A DNA stretch of 64,000 bases from Erythrobacter insulae (GCF_007004095.1 NZ_VHJK01000001.1:2422501-2486500), one strand, 5' to 3'; positions 19,236 through 28,298 are shown, counted from the stretch's first letter. The notes: generated by a model from the sequence alone, not told the origin. Numbers and translations: made by a program.

Positions 19236-20945
19236 TTAGTCGTCTGATTTCTTGAGAGCTTCGCCCAAGATATCGCCAAGCGATGCGCCGCTGTCGGATG
19301 AACCGAACTGCTGCACGGCTTCTTTCTCTTCAGCGATTTGACGCGCCTTGATCGAGAAGTTTGGTTTTTTGGAACGGTCGAAACCGATAACCATTGCATC
19401 GACTTTTCCGCCAACCTGGAAGCGATCTGGACGTTGTTCGTCACGATCACGGCCGAGGTCCGAACGTTTGATAAAGCCTGTTGCGCCATCGTCGCCAACC
19501 TGAACTTCAAGGCCGCCATCGCGCACTTCGAGGATCGATACAGTAACGATCTGGTTCTTACGAAGCGAACCTGCTGCGGCTGCGCCGGCTTCTGTCGGTG
19601 CGCCTTTCTCAAGCTGCTTCATACCGAGGCTGATGCGTTCTTTTTCAACATCGACATCAAGAACGACAGCTTTGACTTCTTCACCTTTGCGGTGAAGCGC
19701 CAATGCGTCCTCGCCCGAGATACCCCATGCGATATCCGACATGTGGACCATGCCATCGACATCGCCATCGAGGCCGATGAACAGGCCGAATTCGGTAGCG
19801 TTCTTGACTTCGCCCGTGACTTCGGCGCCGACTGGGAACTTCTCGGCAAATTCGTCCCATGGATTGCGTTGAGCCTGCTTGAGACCGAGCGAAATACGAC
19901 GCTTTTCGCTGTCGACTTCGAGGACCAGCACTTCGACTTCCTGCGAAGTCGATACGATTTTGCCAGGGTGAACGTTCTTCTTGGTCCAGCTCATTTCCGA
20001 AACATGGACAAGGCCTTCGATGCCCGGTTCCAGTTCGACGAATGCGCCGTATTCGGTGATGTTCGTGACAGTGCCGGAAAGCTTTGCGCCCATTGGGTAT
20101 TTGGCTGCGACGCCGTCCCATGGATCACTTTCAAGCTGTTTCATGCCTAGGCTGATACGCTGTGTATCGGCGTTAATGCGCACGATCTGAACTGTGACGG
20201 TCTGACCGATTTCGATGATCTCGCTCGGGTGGTTGACCCGCTTGTAGCTCATGTCGGTTACGTGGAGCAGGCCGTCGATGCCGCCCAGATCCACAAATGC
20301 ACCGTAATCGGTGATGTTCTTCACAACACCGTCAATAACCTGACCTTCGGCCAGATCGCTGATCAGTTCACTGCGCTGTTCGGCACGCGTTTCTTCGAGA
20401 ACGGCGCGGCGCGAAACAACGATGTTGCCGCGGCGACGATCCATTTTGAGGATCTGAAAAGGCTGTGGCATGTCCATAAGCGGCGTAACGTCGCGAACGG
20501 GGCGGATATCGACCTGCGAGCCGGGAAGGAAGGCAACGGCGCCGTCAAGGTCGACTGTGAAGCCACCTTTAACGCGGCCAAAGATGCGGCCTTCGACACG
20601 CTTGCCTTCGCCAAATTCATTTTCAAGCTTGTCCCAAGCAGCTTCGCGGCGAGCGCGGTCACGGCTGAGCATGGCTTCGCCATCAGCGTTTTCGACGCGA
20701 TCGACATAGACTTCGACTTCGCTGCCGACTTCCAGGCCGTGATCTTCTTCACCGCGTGCAAATTCTTTGAGGTTTACGCGGCCTTCGGATTTGAGGCCTA
20801 CGTCAATCACAGCCATTCCGGCTTCGATTGAGGTTACGGTGCCTTTTACGACGCGGCCTTCAAAGCCGCCGTCTCCGGCACCGCCGAGTTGTTCGTTAAG
20901 GAGCGCTTCAAAATCGTCGCGCGTTGGGTTGGGCGAAGTCGCCAT
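19236..20945 (-). CDS. rpsA: 30S ribosomal protein S1
   Basis: Binds mRNA on the 30S subunit and helps start translation. The 569-residue protein is a chain of S1 RNA-binding domains, recognisable by repeats such as DYGAFVDLGGIDGLLH, EYGAFVELEPGIEGLVH and EFGLFIGLDGDVDGMVH. Length is normal for alphaproteobacteria. The region before the ATG (AGGATTTTTTCCTTT) has no good Shine-Dalgarno match, as is known for rpsA, which is autoregulated in E. coli. It follows cmk, a widely conserved pairing. Confidence 0.98.
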   Translation of the reverse strand: MATSPNPTRDDFEALLNEQLGGAGDGGFEGRVVKGTVTSIEAGMAVIDVGLKSEGRVNLKEFARGEEDHGLEVGSEVEVYVDRVENADGEAMLSRDRARREAAWDKLENEFGEGKRVEGRIFGRVKGGFTVDLDGAVAFLPGSQVDIRPVRDVTPLMDMPQPFQILKMDRRRGNIVVSRRAVLEETRAEQRSELISDLAEGQVIDGVVKNITDYGAFVDLGGIDGLLHVTDMSYKRVNHPSEIIEIGQTVTVQIVRINADTQRISLGMKQLESDPWDGVAAKYPMGAKLSGTVTNITEYGAFVELEPGIEGLVHVSEMSWTKKNVHPGKIVSTSQEVEVLVLEVDSEKRRISLGLKQAQRNPWDEFAEKFPVGAEVTGEVKNATEFGLFIGLDGDVDGMVHMSDIAWGISGEDALALHRKGEEVKAVVLDVDVEKERISLGMKQLEKGAPTEAGAAAAGSLRKNQIVTVSILEVRDGGLEVQVGDDGATGFIKRSDLGRDRDEQRPDRFQVGGKVDAMVIGFDRSKKPNFSIKARQIAEEKEAVQQFGSSDSGASLGDILGEALKKSDD

Positions 20946-21172
20946 AAAGGAAAAAATCCTGTCTACGTTTTGCTACCGGCCACCGGTTTTTCCGGGGTCT
21001 TAAACTGTCTCCCACGCACGATTGCTTGGGCTAACAGGGCAAGAGGGCCGAATGTCTCTGCGAGGCCGGATGCCGCCGCAAAGGTTCTGACAATCGTTCC
21101 GACGTCAGCAACGTGCGCGCGTCTATGCCAATAAGGCCGCAAACGCAAGCGTTTTCGGGGTGAAGCCGCAGT
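20946..21172 (-). promoter_or_regulatory. Leader region between cmk and rpsA
   Basis: A 227-nt stretch without a convincing gene. An open frame of 61 codons inside it has no ribosome site and no protein-like features. The region is long enough for a separate rpsA promoter and an untranslated leader for S1 autoregulation, but I could not define promoter boxes. Confidence 0.35.
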
Positions 21173-21793
21173 TCAGGCGAGGGCGGTTTGCACCGTTTCC
21201 AGCACTGTTTCAAACGCTTCTTCGCGATTAAAACTGGTAGTGTCGATGACAAATGCATCGACTGCAGCTTTCAATGGAGCGTCCGAGCGATTGATGTCGC
21301 GGGCATCGCGTTTCGCAATGTCCGCCTCGACCTCGGTCAATTGCACTTCGATTCCCCGGTCGGTCATTTCCAGCCAACGCCGCCGCGCTCGTTCCTGAAC
21401 GCTGGCGGTGATGAATAACTTCACGTCAGCATCGGGTGCAATGATAGTCCCGATGTCCCGCCCATCCAAAACCGCGCCATTGGATTGAGTTGCAAAGGAG
21501 CGCTGACGATCAAACAGCGCCTGGCGGACAGCGGGGTGCACTGAAACCCGGCTCGCTAGGCTACCGGTCGTTTCAGATCTCAAAACCGCATCATCAAGCA
21601 ACGCTGCGGGAAAATCGCAGGCGGCCACTGCATCGCGCTCATTGTCGGGGTCACCGCCGTTAAGGATGACCTGATGACCCACAGCGCGGTACAGCAAACC
21701 TGTGTCTAAATGCGGTATATCGAAATGTGAGGCCAACTGCTTTGCGATTGTGCCTTTACCGGATGCTGTTGGGCCGTCGACAGCGATGATCAT
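21173..21793 (-). CDS. cmk: Cytidylate kinase
   Basis: Phosphorylates CMP and dCMP. The 206-residue protein has the P-loop GPTASGKGT at residues 7-15, DTGLLYRAV in the substrate-binding domain and DGRDIGT near residue 110. Its ATG overlaps the stop of the upstream 80-codon gene (ATGA). Position between aroA and rpsA is the common proteobacterial order, here interrupted by two tiny genes. Confidence 0.96.
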   Translation of the reverse strand: MIIAVDGPTASGKGTIAKQLASHFDIPHLDTGLLYRAVGHQVILNGGDPDNERDAVAACDFPAALLDDAVLRSETTGSLASRVSVHPAVRQALFDRQRSFATQSNGAVLDGRDIGTIIAPDADVKLFITASVQERARRRWLEMTDRGIEVQLTEVEADIAKRDARDINRSDAPLKAAVDAFVIDTTSFNREEAFETVLETVQTALA

Positions 21794-22032
21794 GAAAAAA
21801 TGTCCTTGGCCTGGTTCGGGGTGACCTGTTGTTTTTCTTTACCGCGCCAACGGAAATGGAGAAATACCAGCGCGATCAGTGCGGCTGATATGTTGGCGGC
21901 TAACTCTAGCCAATTCGTAGCGCCCTGATTGCGAACCATAGTAACGATCACAGCGGTTCCGATCAAAATTGTCGCTGCAACACGCCGCCTCATTACGGGT
22001 GTTCGTCCTAGACTCAAACCAGTACGGATCAT
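21790..22032 (-). CDS. Small membrane protein upstream of cmk (unknown)
   Basis: An 80-residue protein with a basic start and two hydrophobic segments (about residues 17-33 and 42-60) followed by a Lys/Gln-rich tail. I do not recognise the family. Its start overlaps the stop of the preceding 89-codon gene and its stop overlaps the cmk start, each by 4 nt, so it is translated as part of the aroA-cmk unit. Probably a two-pass inner-membrane protein. Confidence 0.72.
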   Translation of the reverse strand: MIRTGLSLGRTPVMRRRVAATILIGTAVIVTMVRNQGATNWLELAANISAALIALVFLHFRWRGKEKQQVTPNQAKDIFS

Positions 22033-22298
22033 GCTTGTTCGGTTTTGCGTCGCCGCGATGCGCGTAACGCTTTACGTAGGCCAAAGATCGCGATTGCCGC
22101 CCAGAACCCTTCAAGCACAAGGCTTGGCCAGTTTGTGTGCACAATTAACGAGACAGTGAGCAATGCGGCGCCCATCAGATTGGTGCTGTGAAGAATGAAT
22201 GGGTTTGGCTGCTCAACATAGGTCAAATATGCATAAGCGCCGATAATGCATGCGGTGCCAATAAACCCGATATAGCTTGCCCAGTCCAAGCCTTCCAT
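22029..22298 (-). CDS. CBU_0592-family small membrane protein
   Basis: An 89-residue protein with three short hydrophobic segments. The pattern GFIGTACIIGAYAYLTY, then HSTNLMGAALLTVSL and WPSLVLEGFWAAIAIFGL fits the CBU_0592-type family of small membrane proteins, whose role is unknown. Its ATG shares a base with the aroA stop (TAATG), and its stop overlaps the next small gene. Confidence 0.78.
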   Translation of the reverse strand: MEGLDWASYIGFIGTACIIGAYAYLTYVEQPNPFILHSTNLMGAALLTVSLIVHTNWPSLVLEGFWAAIAIFGLRKALRASRRRKTEQA

Positions 22299-23617
22299 TA
22301 GGCCGCGGCCCCTTCCAAAAGATTCATGAAAGTCGGAAAGCTGGTAGCGATAGGAGTGATGTCGTCAACGCTCACTCCGTCCCGGCTGACTAAGCCGGCA
22401 ACCGCCATGCTCATGGCAATACGGTGATCCAGACTTGTTTTGACCAATGCATTCTTTGGTGTCCCCTTAAGGGGCTCTCCGCCGGTGCCCTGAATAGTGA
22501 GCCCGTCTTCGTGCTCTTCAACGTCGGCACCGGCCAGATTTAGCGCGGCGGCCATAGCCGCAATTCGATCGCTTTCTTTGACACGCAGCTCGTCCAGGCC
22601 AGTCGTACGGGTTGTGCCTTGCGCCAATGCCGCCGCTACGAACAGGACGGGAAATTCATCAACCATGCTGGGGACAATCGCAGGATCGATATCCACTCCC
22701 TGGAGCGGTGAATGCTTCACGTGAAGGTCTGCAACCGGTTCGCCGCCGACCTCGCGCGCATTTACCTCCTCGATGCTACCGCCCATTTGTCGCAGTGCGG
22801 AAACAATCCCTGCGCGCGTGCGGTTCATTCCGACGTTTTCAATCACGATATCGCTGCCCGGGACAAGTAGGGCGGCAACCATGAAGAACGCGGCCGACGA
22901 TGGATCACCTGGCACAATTACATTTTGTGGCTTGAGCTCGGCCTCTCCGTGGATCGCGATCAAGCGCTCGCCATTGTGCTCGCCGATTTCAAGCGTTGCG
23001 CCAAAGCCTGTAAGCATCCGCTCCGTATGGTCGCGCGTCTCAACCGGTTCGATCACTCGGGTGATACCCGGAGTGTTCAGCCCTGCGAGCAAGACCGCAC
23101 TTTTGACCTGCGCGCTGGCGACAGGAAGGCGATAGGTTATTGGAACCGCAGGCGAGGCACCGCGCATCATGAGGGGTAAGGTCCCACCTGTGGACGCTTC
23201 GAAACTTGCGCCCATTTGGCCTAATGGATCAATGACACGCTTCATCGGACGGCCAGAAAGGCTGGCGTCTCCGATGAAAGTCGAAGCAAAACCGTGGCTG
23301 GCCAATAATCCCATAAGAAGCCGGGTGGATGTGCCGGAATTACCCATGTCCAAAGCATTCTTGGGCTCAAGCAGACTGCCCAGACCCGCGCCATTTACAC
23401 GCCAGTCTCCCTCTCCCGTGCGCTCGATATCCGCTCCAAGCTGTCGCATGGCAGCGGCAGTGGCGAGGACATCTTCGCCTTCGAGCAAGCCATGGATCGT
23501 GCTTTCACCGATTGCCAGAGATGAGAACATCAAGGCGCGATGACTTATCGATTTATCGCCCGGTACGCGGATGGTCCCGCGTAGTGGCCTGGAAGTTTGA
23601 AACGTGTGGGCTGGCAA
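22298..23617 (-). CDS. aroA: 3-phosphoshikimate 1-carboxyvinyltransferase (EPSP synthase)
   Basis: Sixth step of the shikimate pathway, the target of glyphosate. The 439-residue protein resembles class II enzymes of the CP4 type: PGDKSISHRA near residue 20, a TFIGDASLSGRPMKRV stretch, SAQVKSAVLLAGLNTPGITRV and the NRTRAG motif. However the glyphosate-contact position that is alanine in CP4 is glycine here (GNSGTSTR), so strong natural tolerance is not predicted. First gene of the aroA-small-small-cmk unit. Confidence 0.96.
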   Translation of the reverse strand: MPAHTFQTSRPLRGTIRVPGDKSISHRALMFSSLAIGESTIHGLLEGEDVLATAAAMRQLGADIERTGEGDWRVNGAGLGSLLEPKNALDMGNSGTSTRLLMGLLASHGFASTFIGDASLSGRPMKRVIDPLGQMGASFEASTGGTLPLMMRGASPAVPITYRLPVASAQVKSAVLLAGLNTPGITRVIEPVETRDHTERMLTGFGATLEIGEHNGERLIAIHGEAELKPQNVIVPGDPSSAAFFMVAALLVPGSDIVIENVGMNRTRAGIVSALRQMGGSIEEVNAREVGGEPVADLHVKHSPLQGVDIDPAIVPSMVDEFPVLFVAAALAQGTTRTTGLDELRVKESDRIAAMAAALNLAGADVEEHEDGLTIQGTGGEPLKGTPKNALVKTSLDHRIAMSMAVAGLVSRDGVSVDDITPIATSFPTFMNLLEGAAA

Positions 23618-23785
23618 TTGTGTTCGTCCGTGATTAGATCATCGTTTAAGACGCGCTGCTTTGACAGTGACCCACGCTTCTGGCAAGGCGCGCCGCTATC
23701 TTGATTCCGGAACTTTTCGGTTCCAAAACAAAACAGACATTATGCGCCCGGCGATAATCCGGGCAAGACTAAGGATTGTGTGAGA

Positions 23786-24127
23786 ATGGCCAAGCCAGAA
23801 TGGGGAACCAAGCGTTCCTGCCCCAAATGCGGGGAACGCTTTTATGACCTCGGTAATGATGAGCCGGTAACCTGTATTGAGTGTGGCGAGGAATGGTCTC
23901 CTGAGCCCGTTCTCAAATCAAAACAGCCGATCCCGTTCGATAATGACAAAAAGAAGGATGGCGAAGCCGATAGCGATCTCTCCGGCGATGATGAAGATGA
24001 TGAGCTGAAAGACATCGAAAACATCGACGACGAAGAAGATTCGCCAGATAACGATGTGGATCTCGGCGGCGACGATGATCTTGGCGTGTCCAAGGGCAAA
24101 GGCGACGAAGACGACGTCGAAAACTGA
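23786..24127 (+). CDS. FYDLN-type acidic zinc-ribbon protein (TIGR02300 family)
   Basis: A 113-residue protein with an N-terminal zinc ribbon: CPKCG near residue 14 and CIECG near 33 flank the family word FYDLG. The rest is highly acidic (Asp/Glu runs from residue 55 on) and probably disordered. The family is restricted to alphaproteobacteria and its function is unknown. ATG 23786 matches the usual family start MAKPE; a GTG two codons upstream is possible. It stands alone between the divergent aroA and tRNA-Ala. Confidence 0.88.
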   Translation: MAKPEWGTKRSCPKCGERFYDLGNDEPVTCIECGEEWSPEPVLKSKQPIPFDNDKKKDGEADSDLSGDDEDDELKDIENIDDEEDSPDNDVDLGGDDDLGVSKGKGDEDDVEN

Positions 24128-24143
24128 TTTTGCTGTTGCAAAC

Positions 24144-24173
24144 GGGAAGTTGGCCTTATATTGGCCGCTTCCC
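24144..24173 (+). terminator. Stem-loop after the FYDLN-type gene
   Basis: GGGAAG pairs with CTTCCC with an inner GGCC/GGCC pairing and an AT-rich loop. It lies 16 nt after the stop codon and before tRNA-Ala. There is no U-tract, so it may be a weak terminator or a transcript-end stabiliser. Confidence 0.4.
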
Positions 24174-24214
24174 GCACGCTGCATCCATATGGAAGCGTGC
24201 AAATTGACTGGAAC

Positions 24215-24290
24215 GGGGCCTTAGCTCAGCTGGGAGAGCGCAACACTGGCAGTGTTGAGGTCAGCGGTTCGATCCCGCTAGGCTCCACCA
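24215..24290 (+). tRNA. tRNA-Ala (GGC anticodon)
   Basis: A 76-nt cloverleaf. The acceptor GGGGCCT pairs with AGGCTCC with one G-U pair, the D-arm is GCTCAGCTGGGAGAGC, the anticodon stem is CAACA/TGTTG around CTGGCAG giving anticodon GGC at 24248-24250, and GGTTCGATCC forms the T-arm. CCA is encoded at 24288-24290. It reads GCC and GCU alanine codons. Confidence 0.97.
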
Positions 24291-24414
24291 GTCAAACAAG
24301 ATTTAAGCCGGACTTCTTTGATAAAGAACTCCGCGCGCTGGCTGACGAGGTTTCGTCCGCCGGCGTTTTTCGCGTTTAGAGCTGATTGTTATGATCGGCG
24401 AGGAGTTGAAGACG

Positions 24415-25872
24415 ATGTTTGACAATCTGTCCGACCGCTTAGGTGGTGTCTTTGACAAACTCAAAGGCCGCGGCTCGCTTAAGGAGCAGGACGTTCGCGA
24501 TGCTATGCGCGAAGTCAGAATCGCCTTGCTCGAAGCCGATGTAGCGCTGCCTGTCGCACGGCGTTTCATCGATGCCGTGACGGAAAAGGCTGTTGGTCAG
24601 GAAGTTCTGAAATCAGTCAAACCGGGCCAGCAAGTCGTCAAGATTGTTCATGACGAGCTGGTCGAAATGCTTGGCGGTGCCGAAGTTGAAGGCATTACGC
24701 TCGACGCCAAGCCGCCCGTAGTTATTATGCTCGTTGGCCTGCAGGGCTCGGGTAAAACAACGACTACCGCCAAACTTGGCAAAATGCTGCGCGAAAAGCA
24801 TGGCAAAAAAGCCATGATGGCATCACTCGATGTGAACCGTCCTGCGGCGCAGGAACAACTGGAAGTGCTCGGTAAGCAGGTCGATGTTTCGACCCTCCCG
24901 ATTGTTTCCGGCCAGCAACCGGTTGATATTGCCCGGCGTGCAATGGAATCCGCCAAGCTCCAGAATTTCGACGTTCTGCTGCTGGATACCGCAGGACGTC
25001 TGCACGTCGATGAAGCCCTGATGGCCGAGATGAAAGCAGTCTCGCAGGTTTCAGCACCGACCGAAGTCTTGCTGGTTGTTGACAGCCTGACGGGTCAGGA
25101 TGCGGTGAATGTCGCACAAAGCTTCACCAATGAAGTTCCTTTAACCGGCGTCGTGCTGACCCGCATGGATGGCGATGCGCGCGGCGGCGCGGCGCTGTCG
25201 ATGCGCGCCGTAACTGGCAAACCCATCAAATTCGCTGGCACCGGCGAAAAACTTGACGCGATTGAAGCGTTCCGTCCCGGATCCGTTGCCGATCGCATAT
25301 TGGGCATGGGCGATGTTATCAGTCTGGTCGAAAAAGCGGCTGCCTCCATCAAAGAAGAGGAAGCTGAACAGCTCGCCAGGAATTTTGAGAAGGGCAAGTT
25401 CGACCTCAACGATTTGCGTATGCAGTTGAAGCAGATGCAGAACATGGGCGGTCTCGGGATGCTGGCAGGCATGATGCCGGGCATGAAAAAAGCAAAGGCT
25501 GCGATGGAAGCATCCAACATGGATGACAAAGTGCTGGTCCACATGGATGCGATCATCGGTTCGATGACTGCCAAAGAACGCGCGCATCCCGGCGTGATGA
25601 ATGCAAAGCGTAAAAAACGCGTGGCGGCCGGTAGCGGGACCGATGTTCAGACGGTTAACAAGCTGCTGAAAATGCATCAGGAAATGGGCCGTGCGATGAA
25701 GCAAATCAAGAAAATGGGCGGTCTGAAAGGTCTCGCGGCGATGTTTGGCGGTGGCGGTATGCCCGGAATGGGCGGCCCCGGCGGAGGTATGGGCGGTATG
25801 GGCGGCCTTGGTGGCCCAGGCGGAATGCCCGGCGGACTACCCGGGCTCGGCGGTCCCGGTACTAAGAAATAA
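24415..25872 (+). CDS. ffh: Signal recognition particle GTPase Ffh
   Basis: Binds 4.5S RNA and signal sequences and docks with FtsY for cotranslational membrane targeting. About 485 residues: N domain, GTPase G domain with GLQGSGKTTTTAKL near residue 105 and DTAGRLHVD near 195, then a Met-rich M domain (GMLAGMMPGMKK). The C-terminus is a long Gly/Met/Pro-rich tail (about residues 445-482). The start MFDNLSDRLG fits the family; an in-frame ATG 24 nt upstream is possible. GGAG lies 11 nt before 24415. First gene of the ffh-rpsP-rimM-trmD-rplS group. Confidence 0.96.
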   Translation: MFDNLSDRLGGVFDKLKGRGSLKEQDVRDAMREVRIALLEADVALPVARRFIDAVTEKAVGQEVLKSVKPGQQVVKIVHDELVEMLGGAEVEGITLDAKPPVVIMLVGLQGSGKTTTTAKLGKMLREKHGKKAMMASLDVNRPAAQEQLEVLGKQVDVSTLPIVSGQQPVDIARRAMESAKLQNFDVLLLDTAGRLHVDEALMAEMKAVSQVSAPTEVLLVVDSLTGQDAVNVAQSFTNEVPLTGVVLTRMDGDARGGAALSMRAVTGKPIKFAGTGEKLDAIEAFRPGSVADRILGMGDVISLVEKAAASIKEEEAEQLARNFEKGKFDLNDLRMQLKQMQNMGGLGMLAGMMPGMKKAKAAMEASNMDDKVLVHMDAIIGSMTAKERAHPGVMNAKRKKRVAAGSGTDVQTVNKLLKMHQEMGRAMKQIKKMGGLKGLAAMFGGGGMPGMGGPGGGMGGMGGLGGPGGMPGGLPGLGGPGTKK

Positions 25873-25923
25873 TTCTAACAAACAATTCAAATACAGTGAT
25901 TTAAACTCGAAAGGTAATTTCAA

Positions 25924-26460
25924 ATGGCAGTAGCAATCCGGCTTTCGCGCGGTGGCGCAAAAAAGCGTCCTTACTATCGCATCGTCGTGTCAGACGAGCG
26001 TGCCCCACGTGACGGCAAGTATCTTGAGCAGATCGGCACCTACAACCCGCTGCTCGCGAAGGATGATGAGAACCGCGTCAAGCTGAATGAAGATCGTGCG
26101 AAATACTGGCTTGGTGTTGGGGCAAAGCCATCTGACCGTGTTCTGCGCTTTCTGGACGCAGCGGGCATCTTGGAGCGTGAAGCACGCAACAACCCGAACA
26201 AGGGCAAGCCTGGTGAAAAGGCGGTTGAGCGCGCCGAAGAAAAAGCTGAAAAGCTGAAAGAAGCTGAAGAAGCCAAGAAGGCCGCCGAGGAAGAAGCCAA
26301 GGCAGCGGCCGCCGCTCCAGCGGAAGAAACTCCTGCTGAAGAAGCTCCGGCAACTGAAGAAGCGACCCCAGCAGAAGAAGCCGCTGTTGAAGGTGCCGCT
26401 GACGAAGCACCAACCGAAGATGCACCCGCTGAAGCGGCTGCTGAAGACAAGGCCGAGTAA
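25924..26460 (+). CDS. rpsP: 30S ribosomal protein S16 with long acidic tail
   Basis: Residues 1-80 are a normal S16 ([19 protein letters not shown], then [13 protein letters not shown]). The protein runs on to 178 residues: a charged helix rich in Ala/Glu/Lys (about 95-130) and a Pro/Ala/Glu tail with loose EEAPA/TPAEEA repeats. Typical S16 is 80-90 residues, so over half of this protein is extension. Such tails occur in sphingomonads. It is followed 9 nt later by rimM, whose product acts in 30S maturation. Confidence 0.96.
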   Translation: MAVAIRLSRGGAKKRPYYRIVVSDERAPRDGKYLEQIGTYNPLLAKDDENRVKLNEDRAKYWLGVGAKPSDRVLRFLDAAGILEREARNNPNKGKPGEKAVERAEEKAEKLKEAEEAKKAAEEEAKAAAAAPAEETPAEEAPATEEATPAEEAAVEGAADEAPTEDAPAEAAAEDKAE

Positions 26461-26469
26461 GCCTTTCTT

Positions 26470-27000
26470 ATGACCGATAAAGACGATGCGCGCCGGACCG
26501 TGGAACTTGCCGCGATCTCCGGCGCGCATGGTATTTCGGGTGAGGTTCGCCTCAAATTGTTTGGGGAGGGCGTCGAGGCGCTGTCCGCGCACAAATCATT
26601 CATCGTCCGCGATACAGGCGCGGTCCTGACGCTCAAGAAAGTGCGCTCGGACAATAAAGGCGGCGCGGTGGCGCGGTTCGCCGAATGCTCGACACGCAAC
26701 GATGCGGAAAAGATGCGAGGGACGGTGATCACCGTGTCGCAAGACGCTTTGCCTGCGCTGGAAGACGGCGAGTATTACCACGCCGATCTGATCGGCCTCG
26801 CCGCTGTCACCGATGCAGGTGATGCATTGGGCGAGGTAATTGCCGTCGAAAATTTCGGCGCGACCGATATTGTCGAAATTCGCAAAGAGCCGCCGCCTGC
26901 CAAAGGCACCAAGACCTTTATGGTGCCTATGACCAGAGATGCGGTTCTCGAGTGGGACGACACAAAGCTTGTGATCAACGCAGATTTCGCCAACGATTAA
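26470..27000 (+). CDS. rimM: Ribosome maturation factor RimM
   Basis: Assists assembly of the 30S head and binds S19. The 176-residue protein has the N-terminal RimM domain (ISGAHGISGEVRLKLFGE) and the C-terminal PRC-like barrel (GEYYHADLIGL, then FMVPM). The usual order rpsP-rimM-trmD-rplS is broken here: two small membrane genes and a nitrilase gene lie between rimM and trmD. Confidence 0.95.
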   Translation: MTDKDDARRTVELAAISGAHGISGEVRLKLFGEGVEALSAHKSFIVRDTGAVLTLKKVRSDNKGGAVARFAECSTRNDAEKMRGTVITVSQDALPALEDGEYYHADLIGLAAVTDAGDALGEVIAVENFGATDIVEIRKEPPPAKGTKTFMVPMTRDAVLEWDDTKLVINADFAND

Positions 27001-27003
27001 ATC

Positions 27004-27336
27004 ATGATTTCTGGATCGCTAATTTTTGGCTTGTTGCTAATCGCGGGATTTTCCCTCGGACTAGCTCTCATCCTCGATACTCAAGCACCAAAGATGATGT
27101 GGCAAAGGCGAGCGCTGATCGCTTCACTGGGCGGCGCATTCATTCCGATGCTGCTGCCGATTGCTGTTTTGCTGATCGAAGGCGATTGGCAAGCCGAGAC
27201 ATTTATTTTACTGATGGCTCTCATCATCGGAAGCCTAATGCTTGCTGGCATTGTCGGTTTCCCAGTTACCTACTGGTTCTGCAAACGGCGGGAAGCTGCG
27301 CGTGGAAATCTAGATCCCGCGAAAGACTTCGAATGA
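27004..27336 (+). CDS. Small three-helix membrane protein after rimM (unknown)
   Basis: A 110-residue protein with three hydrophobic segments (about residues 4-24, 38-59 and 67-90) and a charged tail. I do not recognise a family. It begins 4 nt after the rimM stop and its stop overlaps the nitrilase start (ATGA), so it belongs to the ribosome-maturation operon by position. No catalytic motif is visible. Confidence 0.72.
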   Translation: MISGSLIFGLLLIAGFSLGLALILDTQAPKMMWQRRALIASLGGAFIPMLLPIAVLLIEGDWQAETFILLMALIIGSLMLAGIVGFPVTYWFCKRREAARGNLDPAKDFE

Positions 27337-28298
27337 CTTCACTGCAAGTCGCCATTTGTCAGGCTGCACCTATTCCGCTCGATTTTGCTGGCGGTATCGA
27401 AAAAGCGACGCGGCTTGCGCGCGAGGCTATCGAGGGCGGCGCGCAGTTTGTGGCCTTTGGCGAGACGTTTCTGGGTGGTTATCCGCTCTGGCTTGACGAA
27501 GCGCCGGGTGCAGGATTGTGGGATCATCCGGGGACCAAGGCGCTCCACGCGATCATGCTGGAACAGGCGATTGTGCCGAATGACGAGCGGCTGCTACCCT
27601 TGCAAGAACTGTCCGACGAAAGCGGCGCTTGCATCTCCATCGGCGCGCATGAGCGGGTGCGGCAGAGCCTTTACAACAACCAACTGCTGTTCCGCCCCGG
27701 AGGGGCACCGCTCGACCACCGCAAGCTGGTGCCGACCCATGGCGAGCGCCTGATCTGGATGCGCGGTGATGGCTCGACGCTGGGCGTGCATCAGGCCGAA
27801 TGGGGCAATGCGGGCAATCTCATCTGTTGGGAGCACTGGATGCCCTTGGCGCGTGCGGCGATGCACAATCTGGGCGAGACGCTGCATGTGGCCGCATGGC
27901 CGACCGTGCGCGAGGAATATGCGCTGGCTTCGCGGCACTACGCGATGGAGGGTCGGTGCTTTGTGCTCGCCGCAGGATTGGTGCAGCACCACGATGATCT
28001 GTTCGACGGGCTTGAGCGGGTTGGCGGAAATGACGATGCGCTCGCTCTGTTCAACGCTATTGGAGGCGAGCAACTGAACCGAGGCGGCTCCATGATTATC
28101 GCGCCAGATGCGGGGGTGATCGCGCAAGCCGGTGGGGGCGAGGAAATCCTTCACGCTGAGTTGGATCTGTCAATGATAGGACAGGGACTGGCGAGCCTCG
28201 ACACCGACGGTCATTATTCGCGGCCCGATGTGTTTGAGCTTAATGTCGATATCCGGGCGAAGGATGGGGTGAATTGGAATGCGGGGCACGAGGCATGA
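27333..28298 (+). CDS. Nitrilase-family C-N hydrolase
   Basis: A 321-residue enzyme with the full catalytic set of true nitrilases: Glu44 in FGETFLGGYP, Lys131 in HRKLVPTHGERL and Cys165 in NLICWEHWMPLA. The family hydrolyses nitriles to acids; the word CWEH rather than the amidase-type CYD supports the nitrilase branch, with natural substrate unknown. The ATG at 27333 overlaps the preceding stop; the frame is open further upstream but only through rimM and the small gene in another frame. Its stop overlaps the next gene. Its place inside the rimM-trmD operon is unusual. Confidence 0.9.
   Translation: MTSLQVAICQAAPIPLDFAGGIEKATRLAREAIEGGAQFVAFGETFLGGYPLWLDEAPGAGLWDHPGTKALHAIMLEQAIVPNDERLLPLQELSDESGACISIGAHERVRQSLYNNQLLFRPGGAPLDHRKLVPTHGERLIWMRGDGSTLGVHQAEWGNAGNLICWEHWMPLARAAMHNLGETLHVAAWPTVREEYALASRHYAMEGRCFVLAAGLVQHHDDLFDGLERVGGNDDALALFNAIGGEQLNRGGSMIIAPDAGVIAQAGGGEEILHAELDLSMIGQGLASLDTDGHYSRPDVFELNVDIRAKDGVNWNAGHEA

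Noticed and set aside
20963-21148. 61-codon frame in the rpsA leader
   Set aside because: No ribosome site, no protein-like composition; more likely untranslated leader.
26952-27332. Long upstream extension of the nitrilase frame
   Set aside because: It runs out of frame through rimM and the small membrane gene; the ATGA start at 27333 gives the full family protein.
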